Notes: generated by a model from the sequence alone, not told the origin. A stretch of DNA of 64,000 nt from Scolanthus callimorphus (GCA_033964015.1 CM066924.1:12302625-12366624); one strand, 5' to 3'. Shown: positions 1 through 12,086, counted from the stretch's first letter. A program made the numbers and translations.

Positions 1-2337
1 GTAAAATCCGTTTTGTGCAAGAAATCATTGTGCTACTTTCAAGTAATCAACGTTTCAATTTGATCGGCACAATTTGTTAAGCTTGTCATTGTGCTATACT
101 TTCCTAATGTTCAATTTACAAACTAGGTGCAGTTTCAAGCTAATCAAGAACCATAATTTTACCTGATTTTTTAATCATGAGGGTGTCTCAGATGTTGAAA
201 GCAAAGCAAAGAGACCATCTATGAAAATGTCCCAAACATTAGGCTCTTACGAAAGAGGTCAAAACAAGCTGCATGAAAAACTCAATATTCAAATTATGTT
301 CATCTCGATTTTTACCTCTAAATCATCCCTCTGCATTGATATCCCTGATGCCATATTATACGTTGTTCCTACAGCAGATTGCATCAAACGCAATCAGTTG
401 TATCTTACGTTATACACTACAATTATGCTTTAGAGAAAGCCTGCCCTTTGCAGTATGCTTGCAAAAAAAAACTTCTTTAAAAGAGTCTGAGCACCTACTT
501 GCGGAAAGCACATAGTGTGCTTTGGATTTCTTTCCAAGCATGCATGGTCAAACCTAACAGTTATGGCAATGTTCGTTTCTCTGTGTTTTTGACCTGTTAA
601 CCATCCCATGACACCATCTGGTGTCATGTCAGCTTTTGTAAACCTACAAAGACATAGAAATAGCTTATTTAAGTAAATTAAACTGCATGTTTTGTAACTT
701 CTAAAGCAGTTGGGGGTCTGAAAACCCTTTCACCACCAGCCAATTTTGGCCTGCACTCCCTGTCCACCAGCAGTTTTTGGCACTTTGCTGAAAATTAGGT
801 GTATTGCATTCAACCCTAATTTTCAACAAGAAGAAAGCAACATCATATAATACAACCCATATATTCTCATTTTCTTTGCAGCATGGCATTATTAGATAGC
901 CTTAAACCAATTGAGCAATTACAGTTGCCATATTGTTATGAAACAATGTCTCACTTTCACGAAAATAACGCAACACACTGTTTTCGCCTCTTTAGCGGCC
1001 ATTGGTGAAATATCATCAAAACTTAAGGCCAGTGGTGGTGAAAGGATTGTTATGGATAGGAGCGAATGATGTTTTTTATTTGGGAATGGAGATTTATGAT
1101 ATGTAGATAATTTAGCTTTTTTTGGGTCTTACTAAAAATTAACCAAGGTGTTTTGAAAAATGTATTTTGGGGGGTTTCTCTCTAAGCCAAAAGGTTTCTT
1201 TCGGGTTTGGTTGTGAAGCCAATGGTTTTTCGAATTTGATTTTAGGCCTCATTTGCATCTCTGGGTTTTAAAAAAATCGATTCCCCCAGAGCCCTGAGTC
1301 TTGCCGCTGGCCAAAAGATAACGGGCTCTGGCTACGAGATTGTACACTTCGCTATTTGGCATGCGCAAAATCTATTTTCTGGAGTTTCCTTTTTCTCCAA
1401 ATTACAGGTATTGATAAGAGTTTGTATGCCGAGTTATTATTGTTAAAGTTATGAAATAAAAAGCCATTCAAAGCAAATGCACTTTTCAAAAAATATTTAA
1501 AGTTTGACTGATCTGCCACGATTACCTTGGCCTATGTATCAACAAAAATTCCATATTTTGTAATATGCCTGTCTGAAAAGTCTAAACATTATGAAGTCTT
1601 AAAGAAACAATGAATATTAATTTGGTATTGCTGTCGTTCGTAACGTTTTCTGCACTGCACATGGCAGTGCACTGAAAGCGCGCACATTTGACGAATTTAC
1701 AGCGCCCGCGACACACCTTATCAGGTTGACAGCTGCATTGCACGAGTAGCTGGCACGCTGTAGAGATCTCGGGGAGTACGGTCCAGATTGGTTCACAGCG
1801 TTTGTTACATGATGGTTTTTTTGCCATCCCAACTCTGATGGCGATGGGAGACTTGGTCTGGTGGTCAGTGCTTGTCCCCATAGGTGTCACATCCATCTTT
1901 GGTCTTCTGGGAAACATGTCCGCCCTTGCAACTCAAAGGCTTACTCCTTCTATACGATGTTTGGGACTGGGTCAGGGCCAAAGGATTCGTTCGTTTTGAT
2001 GATACAGAGCTGTGAGCCCTCAGGGGTTACTATGAGCTCTTTGGGGACTGAGTGAGTGGAACTGACGAAGCTTGATGACTGGTCATGCAAGAACACATTG
2101 ATGTGAGCTCTCACATAATTCCTGGATGGAAGGAATATCATCGTCAACCATCGTCCACCAATCACGAGTCAGTGCTGCCACTCAAGGACTTGACCTCTTT
2201 CCACCATGGCTATGGCTCTCAGGCTTCTGCTAGTCGTCTTATTCCTTGACCTCGTTTATATCTTGCGCCTACCTTCAGACTGTTGTTGCCACGTCCCAGC
2301 CAATGTCTATCTTCTTCATGTTCTTTGTTAGTTATGA
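1..2337. other. Noncoding stretch, no supported gene
   Basis: AT-rich sequence with only short open frames on either strand. No splice-bounded exon, structured RNA or terminal repeat was recognised. Open frames near 1582-2165 on the minus strand may be further decayed parts of the gene fragment just to the right, but nothing in them was recognisable. Confidence 0.5.
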
Positions 2338-2550
2338 CGCACATAAAGAATAAACAAATGACATGCTTAGTGATATCCCTTTTAAGGTCTTACAGTTCCC
2401 TTCTTTGAGCATATCAACCACGGCGGTTCCGTCAATCACGATTGCATCGACTTCAGGGGGCTCACTCTGAATAGTAGGGGCAACCATCTCCAGGCATCCT
2501 GTGAGGTCCGACTTGTTGCAGGTACAGGTACAGGTGCTGCAGGTCACCAA
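2338..2550 (-). pseudogene. Fragment of a multi-copy cnidarian gene of unknown function
   Basis: The minus-strand frame contains the stretch EVDAIVIDGTAVVDMLKEG. From memory this resembles a motif in long, repeated, transposon-associated predicted proteins of corals and hydrozoans; this could not be checked here. The frame opens with a cysteine-rich run (CSTCTCTC) that may be unrelated and ends after about 72 residues. No flanking splice sites make it a complete exon. It is best read as a decayed piece of a mobile or multi-copy gene. The function of the family is not known to me. Confidence 0.35.
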
Positions 2551-3141
2551 AGTCAGATAGGGATGGCTAAATACTGAAGCACTCGCTACAAGGAACGTTT
2601 GCTTTCAAGACTGAAGCAAGTATGTGAAATGATTTTTTCCACGCTCAGGTGATCACGAGACACGGAGTTTAGTGGATTGTACATCTCAGTTCACTCCTCG
2701 CCTCCCTTGATAGCAGACAGCGGGCTAGTGGGGTGCTCCTAGTGGGCGAGGTCTTGCAGAGCGTGGAAAGCCATACGAGAAGTTATATAAAAGAACATTA
2801 TTTTCCTAAAGAAAAGTGTACTTGCGAGAAGTAGTGGTAGAATTGAACAAAAAAAGTTTAATTGAAATCTTAATTGTCTCTTTCTTAGCTGAAAAGCCAA
2901 AAAGATGTTTTGAACGTGCCAAGAGCAGACATTTTGGGCGTGGTTAGCTGTGAAGATGGTAGGTTATTTGTCGGTAATAGGTTGCAAAAAAGTTCAATAA
3001 TAACTATCATATACATGCAAAAACTAACGATATAAGAGTCCGACGTTTCGGCGACATCTTACCGCCATTGTCAAGGGAAACTGAAATAAAATATGCGAGT
3101 TGAAGAGTATCTAAGAGTCCAGAGTCACTAATTTGCATAGA
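2551..3141. other. Noncoding stretch left of a Penelope-like remnant
   Basis: No gene seen. Around 3030-3110 a CGACGTTTCGGCGACATC run followed by TCAAGGG resembles sequence I associate with the ends of Penelope-like elements, which fits the GIY-YIG fragment immediately to the right. Confidence 0.35.
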
Positions 3142-3715
3142 TTAGACAAATACTTTGGCGCGAATTGAGTCTGATTGTACATTTAAGCACGGTCTTAATT
3201 GCTTAATAAGCAACATTTCATAAACTAAACAATCAAACTTATTCTGGCATTTCTTTAACACCCGAAAACAATTGTGAAAGTCATCCGGAACCGTGCCTGC
3301 ATGTCTGTTATCAAAGTGTTTGCGAAGACACTGACGAAGTCTTGCTTTTATGTCACTCCACGCGCACGAAAAGATGTCCACGGGTATATCCGACATAACC
3401 AGCATCGCACTGGTCACACTTGAAATGGTAAACAACGCATTGTTGATCAACGAGTTGAGGCTTTGGTTCGCCTGTCGGGAACTCCTGGGCAATCTTTCGG
3501 CTCGTAAACACCGGTTGGATATTAGTTTGGAGTTTGACGCTAAGATCTTTTAACTGCGTCTTTACAATGTTAGCAGACTCCTGGTCTTTAAAAGGTATAA
3601 CGACCCGGGTGGTATTTTCAGTCGAAGCTTTGGGCTCTAGCAAAGACTGGTCAGTGGCCCTAGAGTTCACAAAGTTCTTAACAGTGGAGTCCAAAAGGTG
3701 CTGGGGATATTTCAT
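3142..3715 (-). pseudogene. Penelope-like retroelement, GIY-YIG endonuclease remnant
   Basis: Two overlapping minus-strand frames together look like the C-terminus of a Penelope-like element. The upstream frame (3353-3715) reaches CVVYHFKCDQCDAGYVGYTR, which carries the GIY-YIG-type signature VYHFKC...YVGYT preceded by paired cysteines. The downstream frame (3142-3492) continues with an H-containing segment, then FRVLKKCQNKFDCLVYEMLL and a terminal SDSIRAK. That order is typical of the endonuclease domain that follows reverse transcriptase in Penelope-like elements, where it nicks the target. The change of frame near 3353-3400 breaks the coding sequence. No reverse transcriptase part is present, so this is a truncated, dead copy. 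Confidence 0.8.
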
Positions 3716-4084
3716 GTTTATCTAAATCACTGTTGATTAGAATAACTATCATGTTTAATTTATTTTTGTAAACAGTTACATTCGTCACTGTAATACCTGT
3801 AAGTACCGTAATTGGGTGTGGTTTGTCTGCCTAAACTTGAAGGGCATGCAATGTCAACATTATGTGAAGTTTGGAAGAATTTGGATAACGTTTAGTCGGG
3901 CTTAAAGTTTCTATATAAGATAATTAATTCCACTTCTGTAAAACGGAAAGTACGCACGTTTGGGCGTGGTTTTTGCATCAAGACTACTTAGGGTATGAAG
4001 CTCTGTCATTGTGCCAAATTTCATGCTTGTAACATTAATTTTCACAATTCGACCTAAATTCTGCATCAATCTGCTGTACTATAC

Positions 4085-4469
4085 CTTTCACTATCATCAT
4101 GTTCTTCATTATCTTTATCTGGAGATTCATCACCTTCCTCTAGAATCTTCCATGCTTCTGTGTATCCGATTATCTGTGTCTGTTCACCCAAAATAAACAA
4201 ACTTCTAGGTGCTTCTGGATGCTTTGAAACAATGTCTGCTAATCCATATAACTCCAATCCTTTTCGGAACTCCGTTAGGACTATCAATCTTCTGTTAAGG
4301 ATACTGACCACTACTGCCCCAACAATCGATTCTATACGGTCCTTTGTGATAGGGCCAGTATAATTATGCTCAAGGATGACATCTGTGTTCTCTGTCAGTT
4401 TTCCTTGCCTGATTACATTCACAACCTTTACTTCAGATTCAGTTAAACACTTCTCTAGTGTTTGGTTAT
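4085..4469 (-). CDS. Candidate internal exon, HECT-like multi-copy protein
   Basis: A minus-strand open block is bounded by a CTGCAG acceptor (ends at 4470) and an AG|GTATAG donor (starts at 4084). It encodes about 128 residues, including ITKDRIESIVGAVV and LTEFRKGLELYGLADIV, then an acidic tail (EEGDESPDKDNEEHDD). The FRKGLELYG...HPE pattern reminds me of the HECT-type G2E3-like ligases that are multi-copy in fish and cnidarians. I cannot see a catalytic cysteine or a complete HECT lobe, so the assignment is weak. A stop codon lies upstream of the acceptor in the same frame. No partner exon was identified. Confidence 0.4.
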
Positions 4470-5268
4470 CTGCAGTTAAATCAACATTTTATTCACCAAG
4501 CTATCAAACACAGATGCGGATGCCAGTGATGGAAAAAATAGGATTCCAATCTGGAAAATAATCCTTCCCAATGTCTTCTTACTGATGTAAAAAGAGTTTT
4601 TGCCAAAGCCCCGGTGTCTCCCCGGTGTCTTCGCCTTGGACCATTGAATTTTATCTGATTATGACAAACATATGTTATTATTAGTTTGTCTGCAAAACCA
4701 ATCCTGTGGTTTGTAATGTTAACAAGCATACTGTTTTAGAGTCCATGCTCGAATAAAGGATTGTACTCTTGTTTCTCTTTACAACCTATTTCACCGTTAC
4801 GTGCCATCTGGGTTTTTTCGCTTCCATCTTTCGACAGTGATCTTTCGACATACTTGGTAACCAGGCCTGCGGTCTTTGCTCCCAAAATCCGAAATGGCGC
4901 TCAACGGACAAGTTGATGGTGGCTTGCTGACAATATTGTACGCTCTCTCTCGGAAGTCTTGGATGTCGAGTTATTTATTATAAATACTTCTTGAATTCTA
5001 GAGTTCAAGAAACTGCTGTGGCCGAGTTTGTGAGTCGTAGATTTGTTTCTAAAGAGAGAAAATATCGACTCAGCATCGATAGTCCAGACGTCCAGGTGAG
5101 GCAGAGAGCGTTTTCGTGTAAGTTTCGTATTGTCTGTCGAATAGAACTGAAATGGAACTGAAGACCAAAGAGTGACAGGGCGTCACACGATATTTGAAAG
5201 ATTGTAAGGGAGATTTTCGCTCGCTTGAGCTTCGAAAGCGCTTACATCGAGAATGAATGATTGAACTA
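4470..5268. other. Noncoding stretch
   Basis: No gene or repeat boundary was recognised between the HECT-like exon and the Tc1/mariner-type element that starts at 5269. Confidence 0.4.
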
Positions 5269-5843
5269 CAGTCGAAGCTCTCGTAAGCGACCACCACCGG
5301 AACTGAAAATTGCGGTCGTTAACGGAGCTGGTCGCTTACGAGAACTACTCTCGTAAGCGACCACCAAGCGGCTTCCTACTTGAACAATAGTTGTTGGTCA
5401 CTTACGAGAGCTTAGTACAACAAATCTAGAAAATATCATGTGATACTAATGCTTAAAATAGATTGATTTCTTTCCCGATAATTATGAAATTCTTTAATCT
5501 AGAAATTAGAAAGGTACTCTGTTGACACTTGCCACACTACGAATGGCATTTTCGTTGTTTATGTGATTTCAACTAATACATGATATGATATTTATCAGGT
5601 GATGACTGATGTTTTAAAGACAAAAAGTACTGTGATCGCTTACGAGAGCTTAAAAACAATAGAAAATCTCTGTTGGTGATTTGAAATTGTGGTCACTAAC
5701 GGAGCTCGTCGCATCGATAAGGCGGTCGCTTATGAGAGCTTGAAATAACAGAGTTTGTGTGACAATTTAAACGGTGTTTCGGAAAAATTTTCGTTATGGG
5801 AGCTGGTCGCTTACGAGAGCGGTCACACAGAGAGCTTCGACTG
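5269..5843. mobile_element. Tc1/mariner-type non-autonomous element (575 bp, TA duplication)
   Basis: The ends are inverted copies starting CAGTCGAAGCTCTC and ending in GAGAGCTTCGACTG, directly flanked by TA on both sides (5267-5268 and 5844-5845). The terminal CAGT and TA duplication are typical of Tc1/mariner elements. The interior repeats the motif CTCGTAAGCGACC in both orientations at 5278, 5330, 5350, 5635, 5730 and 5805, so it is itself built of inverted and direct copies. No transposase frame is present. Confidence 0.75.
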
Positions 5844-5882
5844 TACATAAGTTCCATTCGAGCTAAAAAGTACGAAATATAA

Positions 5883-5907
5883 GGGACTGTTCGTTAATTA
5901 CGTCGCA

Positions 5908-5940
<33 letters not shown>

Positions 5941-6384
5941 CTGGTGGTTTTCTGCTTGTAGGTTTTGTGAAAACTTACCCCCGTACAAGTAGTTTCAATT
6001 TCTACCCCCTTCGAAAAACGGCTATTTGAAATTTTGCACGCTAATCCAAAGCTAGTATCAGTCTCCTATTTTCAAAATGGCGTCTAAACTAAGTACGATT
6101 GTTGAAGAGGATGTACCGGTAGAACAAGCTCTAAAATGGCAAGAAAAGAGAAGAGAAGTTCGGCAGAAATCATCCGGATGCAATACAGTGCTCTGCGTTT
6201 CACGCAATTGCACTCAATCTCAATCCTAGTCTGTTGAAAATTTGCATGACACTGAAATGCAGCCCCCAAAAGTTTCGCGTGTTCTAAAAATTTACCCCCA
6301 AAATTTTCGACGTTCTGCAAAATTCCCCCCCCCCCCCCTATAAAATCACCAGCCCCCCCTGCGACGTAATTAACGAACAGTCCC
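5883..6384. mobile_element. PIF/Harbinger-type MITE with internal poly-G (502 bp)
   Basis: The inverted termini are GGGACTGTTCGTTAATTACG on the left and its complement on the right, continuing for about 28 bp into G/C runs. TAA flanks both ends (5880-5882 and 6385-6387). A 3-bp TAA/TTA duplication with GGG-starting ends fits PIF/Harbinger. A run of 33 G follows the left terminal repeat (5908-5940) and a C run precedes the right one, so the whole can fold as a hairpin. No transposase is encoded. Confidence 0.8.
5908..5940. repeat. Poly-G tract (33 bp)
   Basis: Uninterrupted run of G just inside the left terminal repeat of the Harbinger-type MITE. Its length may be an assembly estimate, since such runs are hard to sequence. 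Confidence 0.95.
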
Positions 6385-6387
6385 TAA

Positions 6388-7800
6388 CTTACTTGTCATT
6401 GTACTGCGGTAACAGAAAAGAATAAAGCAAGTTCTTGTGTAGCTTTGCAGTTGTGCGATTTGTGTTTATCAGCAACCTCGACCTATACTTTTTAACTTGA
6501 CTGGTTCCATGAAAAAACACCTCTGCAAGTAGGGTAGGAGCAATAATTCGTCTAGGGTAGTAATAAGAAGGGTAACAATATACCTTTCAAGAACCACCTT
6601 TCATGTTCAAAAGCATGCAAAATTGTGACAGTACATGTTATAAAATTGCCGACAGCCCACTAGCTACATTTGTAAATAGAACTGCTAAGAATTCTAAGTG
6701 GCATTGCTTTCAGATTGTTCGGAATAGGTTGTAAGCGCGAGAAACTATGACGTCAGGAACAAACTAGAGAGGAATGACCTCTCAACCAAAACAAACATGG
6801 AGCCGCGGTCTCGGTGTCAGTCCAGGTTCAGGAAACATTTCCTTCAGTAAGTTCAAGGTGTCCATAGTCAAAGCCTTAAGGTGTTTCACTAAGTCAAAAG
6901 CCATGGTATAGACGTTAATGAAACGCTTTCGTTGCGGCCCTGTTGTGAGAAACACGATTGGACTTTAAGACCATTGAATCAGCGCTTACAAAACGCGAAC
7001 GTTTTGCATATGTTCAGCAGACGCAGCATTTCCAAGCGAGTCTCTTTAGAAACCTTTACTATTAATAATAGACAGGTTATATCCGATAAGATGACTCAGA
7101 GGTTTGAGCTGCACGGCTTTGGTTGCTAGAAGTTCATATGCTCGCATTTTTAGATTGGATCTTATGGACAAAACATATAAAATGTAGTGTGCGTGGAAGA
7201 TCCATAGTAAGAGGCGAGTCCGTTGGCGGTTTTCCTGAAAACCGCTCTTAGATAGCTAAAGTATTTGGAAGACCGGTTTCGGTATCCTGAAAAGGGTACC
7301 TTCGTCAGTTCCGTATAGCTAAGTCTGAGATCGTCGGTGCGCTCGTATTCACAAGCAGTAGGGGACAAGGAGAAATGTATAAAACAATGTATAGTTATTT
7401 TGATAAGATTCCCAAGAATTGGAATAGTGCCTAGTGAAGTTTTTGCAATCTTGCATGTATATACTTTACATGCCTGCCAACTCTCCAGGTTTTTTTTAAC
7501 AAATCTCCCAAGGTTAAAGCATCAAAACTCCAGGTTTTTCAAGATTCATAGTCAGGCACAGAAAAGTCACCCAAAGTATGCACCGTCGGCAAAGATTCGG
7601 AGAGAGTTCGGACATTTCGGAAGGGATTCGGAAAGGTTTCGGGATAGACTCGGGAAAACGAGGTGGTTCCGACGAATTGTCCAGGTCTCAGAATGTCTGG
7701 GGTTGACAGGTAAGATTTTATTTTATTTGCTTTCCATTTCAGTTAAAGGTAATAAAGATCACAATAGAGCAGATTCCATACGGCTGTTGAAAGTATACCA
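6388..7800. other. Noncoding stretch
   Basis: The longest open frame (7337-7843, +) shows no recognisable domain, no start context and no splice boundary, and I do not regard it as a gene. Around 7600-7660 a short run of TTCGG repeats resembles the unit of the minisatellite at 33.5 kb. Confidence 0.4.
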
Positions 7801-7801
7801 G

Positions 7802-7936
7802 GGGCCGGTTCCTGAAAGGTTGGATAACGTTATCCATGGGTAAAAGTTATCTGCTCTATAGGATTTGTTCAGGATTTATCCATTGGATAAGAGTTTATCT
7901 GCTGATAACTCTTAACTGACCTTCTAGGAACCGGCC
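7802..7936. mobile_element. Palindromic MITE, GGGCCGGTTCCT ends (135 bp)
   Basis: The left end GGGCCGGTTCCTGAAAGGT pairs with the right end ACCTTCTAGGAACCGGCCC with a few mismatches. The interior repeats TTATCC/GGATAA in both orientations. No clear target duplication was found, so the superfamily is open. Confidence 0.6.
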
Positions 7937-8249
7937 CAAAAAGAAAACACACAGGGTAGGCATTTGACACCTACCGTAGGAATTTGTAAATCCCTTTTGA
8001 GGGGGAGGTATTGATTTTTTCTGGAATTACATATTGGCTCAGATGAGGTGAATACCTTTTTCACAGACTATGACTATCTGTAGTGAAAGACAAGAGCCAT
8101 CTCTGCCATCTACTATACTCGCTACAGTACACAACCCCACAAAAATGTAGTATTTCGAAGAAACCCAAGGTTACAGAAGAGGGTTAGGGTTTGCAGTCAG
8201 TAACCTTGGAATTTCAGGAAATATAGGTTCACATATGTTGAAATAGACC

Positions 8250-8416
8250 AAATTTGCTAACAGTGTTACATCTTATTGCCACCCAATTCAGATCATGTGA
8301 TAATTCCTTTGTCTGATAACAATCGTCCAGTTGTGCAGAAAACATATATATATACAATGGAATCACGACATGATCTCAATTGGATGGCAACAAGATGTAA
8401 AAGTTAGCTGATTTGT
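8250..8416. mobile_element. Palindromic MITE with about 45-bp inverted ends
   Basis: The left end (CAAATTTGCTAACAG, then TTACATCTTATTGCCACCC and AATTCAGATCATG) is matched by the right end in inverse orientation (CATGATCTCAATTGGATGGC, then AACAAGATGTAAAAGTTAGC). The arms are about 80% identical around a short AT-rich loop. No coding capacity. Confidence 0.6.
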
Positions 8417-9303
8417 CTCTTGAGCTCAAATTCATTTCTCAAATGAATAGCAAGGATTTTGAGGGGAGAGGGGATAATAAAAATTAACTGCAAAGCCAAT
8501 TTTATTGGCAAGAGGGGAGATTGTTTACCCTGAGAGCAGGTTGTTTAGATAAAGGGCCGCTCAAAGAATGGGGCAAAAAGAGCACCAAAAAGCAGTATCA
8601 TGTAAAGGTATGAGAATAAAGCAAATTTTAACCTTGAGACAAGGCGCGAGAATGGGCAGCTATTTATCTTTGACAAATTTTCTAAAGAAAGGGAAAATCA
8701 GCAAAAAAAGGGCCGCTACCTCCCTGTGGGCCAACCGGCTACACACTGTAGGAAACAAACTGTTGCTTTTCATCTTTGCACTGAGACATAATAAAGTTCA
8801 GACTCATTCAGAGAATGCAACAAAATACATTAGCTTATAGCACAGGCAGACCAGACTAAATATCAGTGGATTGAGTACATTTGTGGTTATAATAAAGTTC
8901 ACTTATAGCTTATTTCCTCTTCATAATGTCTCTTGTTTACTGTATTTGGTGGGGGTGATGAAATTACTTGGAATCCGATGAAACTCGCATAATTCTCGAT
9001 ATGACTTATTTGCGTTGCCATTTGGGTGGGTTTTAGGGCCATTCCAGCTGGTTTTCCCTTGTTTTCCTTTTCACCTCGCACTTTTAGCGAGAGCTACAAC
9101 TAGTTTTATTATACATTGATTCAGTAAAAACACCTTTTTTCTGTCAAGCAATTTCTTTTGCACAAGCGCTAGTCCCTTGATGCATTGCACGCGTAGAATC
9201 AAGAATCAGCTAGCTGCTGATTCTTGAATACCCTCAAAGTCCGTGATTCCCAAAATAAAGCGCACGCTTTTAGCCAATAAGAATCGAGATAGTGAGTACA
9301 ATG
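8417..9303. other. Noncoding stretch
   Basis: Open frames at 8568-8840 (+) and 8899-9081 (-) lack recognisable features. Nothing else seen. Confidence 0.4.
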
Positions 9304-9467
9304 TATAATAAATAATGGTAATTGAACTGAGTGGGGTGCAATTTGGTCTGAAATCATACGCGTGATTTCAAAATCAAACGAGCGCGTAGCGCGAGTTTGA
9401 TTTGAAATCACAAGTATGATTTCAGACCAAAATTGCACGACACGAAGTTCAATTACCACTTTATTAT
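9304..9467. mobile_element. Near-perfect palindromic MITE (164 bp)
   Basis: The arms run from AATAATGGTAATTGAACTGA to the loop GCGCGTAGCGCG near 9395 and back through TTTGATTTGAAATCACAAG to AAGTTCAATTACCACTTTA. The whole sequence would fold into one hairpin. Coding capacity is nil. Confidence 0.65.
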
Positions 9468-10849
9468 ATCCATTTTGAAATCACATTCTAGGCCCAGAGG
9501 ATTTTAGCATTTTATTTTATCGAAACCGGAAATGCCTCACAAAAACATTGTATGCAAAACAAACTCATTATATGCAGAAATTGTCATGTGACAAACAAAA
9601 CGATTTCGATCACTCATAATCTGCAAAGTTCATTCAGAGTTGAGATCCCTTATGTTTAAAATTACACCATACACAATTCAACAAAGTAATTTTCATTGTC
9701 TGACACAAGGAAAGAATGCTCGTCGCTTTTATTGCGGCCTTGGAGATGGAGTGGAAGAGTGGAGTTGGAGACGTAGAAATATTGAAGTTTTGTGATGGAA
9801 CTGTGACTTTGCTGGGCGAATGACTTGCGATGGCATAAAATCAAAACTTGGCTCCAAATTATGCTTGGAAGCCATGAGCTTTATTGCTAAATTTCATCAC
9901 TTGCTGCATCTGGCTGTGGATGGTAGTGTTCTTCATGTTTAAAGAGAGTGGAGTTTGATAGATATGAGCGATTTTCAAGATGGCGGCATCGTTTCACTAT
10001 CAGCTGTGAATTTGCGAAACACTTTCATCCAGCTTTGTGTTAACCGGGAAGTGTTCTTATTGATCACTTTAGACTTCAGCTCTTCTACCACATTGTCTAC
10101 CGGAAGGTATGTAAAATCGTCATCTTTTGATTTTGTGGAACTTGCTGTTGTTTGTTTTCCGGTGGACTCGGATTCCTGGACTCGGGACCGGAATTTTGCA
10201 CCAGACGTGCTGGATTATTCGCTTGAAAATCCTCCATATTGTTGTGAAACTGATATCATACTCTGAAAAATCGACAGTTAAAAAGGTACTGTAAATAGCT
10301 AAAAGTTTTATACATAGTTTTGTCTTTGTTTCTTGTTTTTCTTTTCAAGCAGAAGAAGAAAGGGGGGAAATTCCCCAAAAAATTGCAGGAAGATGGTTTT
10401 CCTGCCATTATTTTCCTGTAATCTGATTGGTCACTGCCTTTTAACCCTGAAATCTGATTGGCTGATTGATTTTTGTGCTTCATTTTGTTTGGCTGAGAAA
10501 AAGATGCGATTAAGACTCAAAAGGATGCGATTTGGGAATAAATCGCAATGTTGTAAGCCAATCAGATTGCAGGGATTGACAGTGATTTCAAAATGGATAT
10601 AATAAAGAAAATAATCACACCCCTCTCTATGGAAAGGAATTGAGATTAATGAATTTCAGTCTTCACCTAATAAATATTATTTGTACCTTGTTGTCATTGT
10701 CTAAATCATAAATACATTTTCCAAACACAAAATACACAGCTGCAGGACCAAGCAAAGACTTACTTTACAAAGTTAAATGTCCTGTGTTGTGTCTTGGGGT
10801 GAATTAGAACCCTCCGAGCTGCTTCGTACAAAACGTTCACTCGAGTTAT
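9468..10849. other. Noncoding stretch
   Basis: Open frames at 9955-10266 (+) and 10333-10602 (+) have no domain and no splice support. Repeated CTGATTGG/CCAATCAG boxes occur at 10420-10465 and 10558. No gene assigned. Confidence 0.4.
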
Positions 10850-11040
10850 TGTGTAGTTCCAGAAAATATCCATACCCCCTCCACGGAAGGGTGTTGGAAA
10901 GTGACCCCCCTACCCCTCTGGAATTTCCAAGGAAAAATACAGTATTTGTATGGAAATGATCAGGTAAATTGACCCCCTTCCCTCTGGAATTTCCAATGCC
11001 CTTCCGTAGGGGGTATGGATAACTTCTGGAACCACACATT
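10850..11040. mobile_element. Palindromic MITE with TTCCAGAA...TATCCATACCCCCT arms
   Basis: The left arm (GTTCCAGAAAATATCCATAC, then CCCCTCCACGGAAGGG) and the right arm (CCCTTCCGTAGGGGGTATGG, then ATAACTTCTGGAAC) are inverted copies. Internal GGAATTTCCA motifs repeat. The outer arm sequence recurs at 27967-28103, and the inner GGAAATTCCAGGGG unit recurs in tandem at 17545-17775. Confidence 0.6.
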
Positions 11041-11144
11041 TACTAATAATTCGACTGGTCTGCCTGTGTTTTGAAGACAAAAGAGGAAGGGAATTTTAAT
11101 AGAGGCTCACTCTATTGTCGGTGCCAATGATCATTTATTACCTT

Positions 11145-11481
11145 TTCCTGCACTTAGTGATAAATGTCGCTCGTGCTTCCACTTTTTCCATGCATAGTTT
11201 GAAAGCTGTCGCTCTTTTTCGTACATCCCTTTGCTTTCGTGGAGCTTGCGTCCAAGATCTTCTAGTCGCTTTTTGTATTGACAGGACCGCTTGGCAAAGC
11301 TCCTTTCTTGGCGCTCTTTCTTCGAAAGTGTCTTCAAATATGCCTTCCTCTGCCGATTTCTCCTTAGCCGTTTTTTCCTCAAGTATTCCATCTTGCTGTC
11401 GGTTCTTGGAACTATCTTATTGATCTTTTTGCCTTGATCAAGCAAACCTCCAACTAGCCTATTGTCAGCAAGCTCTGCCAT
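11145..11481 (-). CDS. Candidate first exon, basic coiled-coil protein
   Basis: From an ATG at 11481 (MAELADNRLVGGLLDQGKKI) the minus-strand frame runs about 112 residues, rich in K, R and E: YLRKKRLRRNRQRKAYLKTL, KKERQERSFAKRS, then a likely coiled coil ending YAWKKWKHERHLSLSAGK. A GTAATA sequence follows the last codons (AAG|GTAATA near 11143) and could be a splice donor. I do not recognise the family. The length, clear composition bias and donor support a real exon, perhaps of a transposon-associated gene. Confidence 0.45.
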
Positions 11482-11867
11482 GACAGTCTCGCACAATGTG
11501 TTGATGAAAACCACAATAACGCAGCTTATCAACTTGACTAGTCGGCTGAATGCAATATTTACGATACTAGAAACTACTAATGAAAGCCGTCCAGACGTTA
11601 CGAACCCTGAAACTCGACAGTAACGTGAAATAAATCGGATTAGACTGGAGTCAGTGTTCTATTGAGTCTTTGGCGGGAATGTTTTCAGTTTTGGCGCATT
11701 TTTTCAAGTGCCCGCTGTCCATAACTATTGTCGGCTCACAAAATGGCGCTTGGAAGGTATCAAGTTGCTGGGGTATCGTCTTCCCGTATTTATTTGTTCA
11801 AGGAAAGCTCTCTCATTGGACATCACATCAAACTGTTGATAGGTTCTTAGTGTCAACTAGACTGCTA

Positions 11868-12086
11868 GCAGCCCCTACTTTGGCGCGTTTCCCAGAAAGC
11901 GAGCGCGAACCCCCGACGAACGCCAGAGGAGCGCCGAAGGCGCGACGATGGCGTGAAGTGCCGAAGGCGCGACGATGGCGTGAAGTGCCGAAGGCGCGAG
12001 CGAGTGCGAAGGCGCGAGCGAGTGCCGAAGGCGCGAGAGTCGCCAAAAGTAGGGACTGCGGACAGACCATTGTTCGTCTCGCATTT
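11868..12086. repeat. GC-rich inverted-repeat arm, left copy
   Basis: It begins GCAGCCCCTACTTTGGCGCG and then carries tandem GCCGAAGGCGCGA units, ending AGTAGGGACTGCGGACAGAC, then CATTGTTCGTCTCGC. The same sequence in inverse orientation lies at 14758-14947. Base composition is far more GC-rich than the surroundings. All six frames stay open through it because the unit lacks stops, so the frames here are not genes. Confidence 0.8.

Noticed and set aside
7337..7843. 168-codon + frame
   Set aside because: No recognisable domain, low-complexity TTCGG part, runs into a MITE, and lacks splice or start support.
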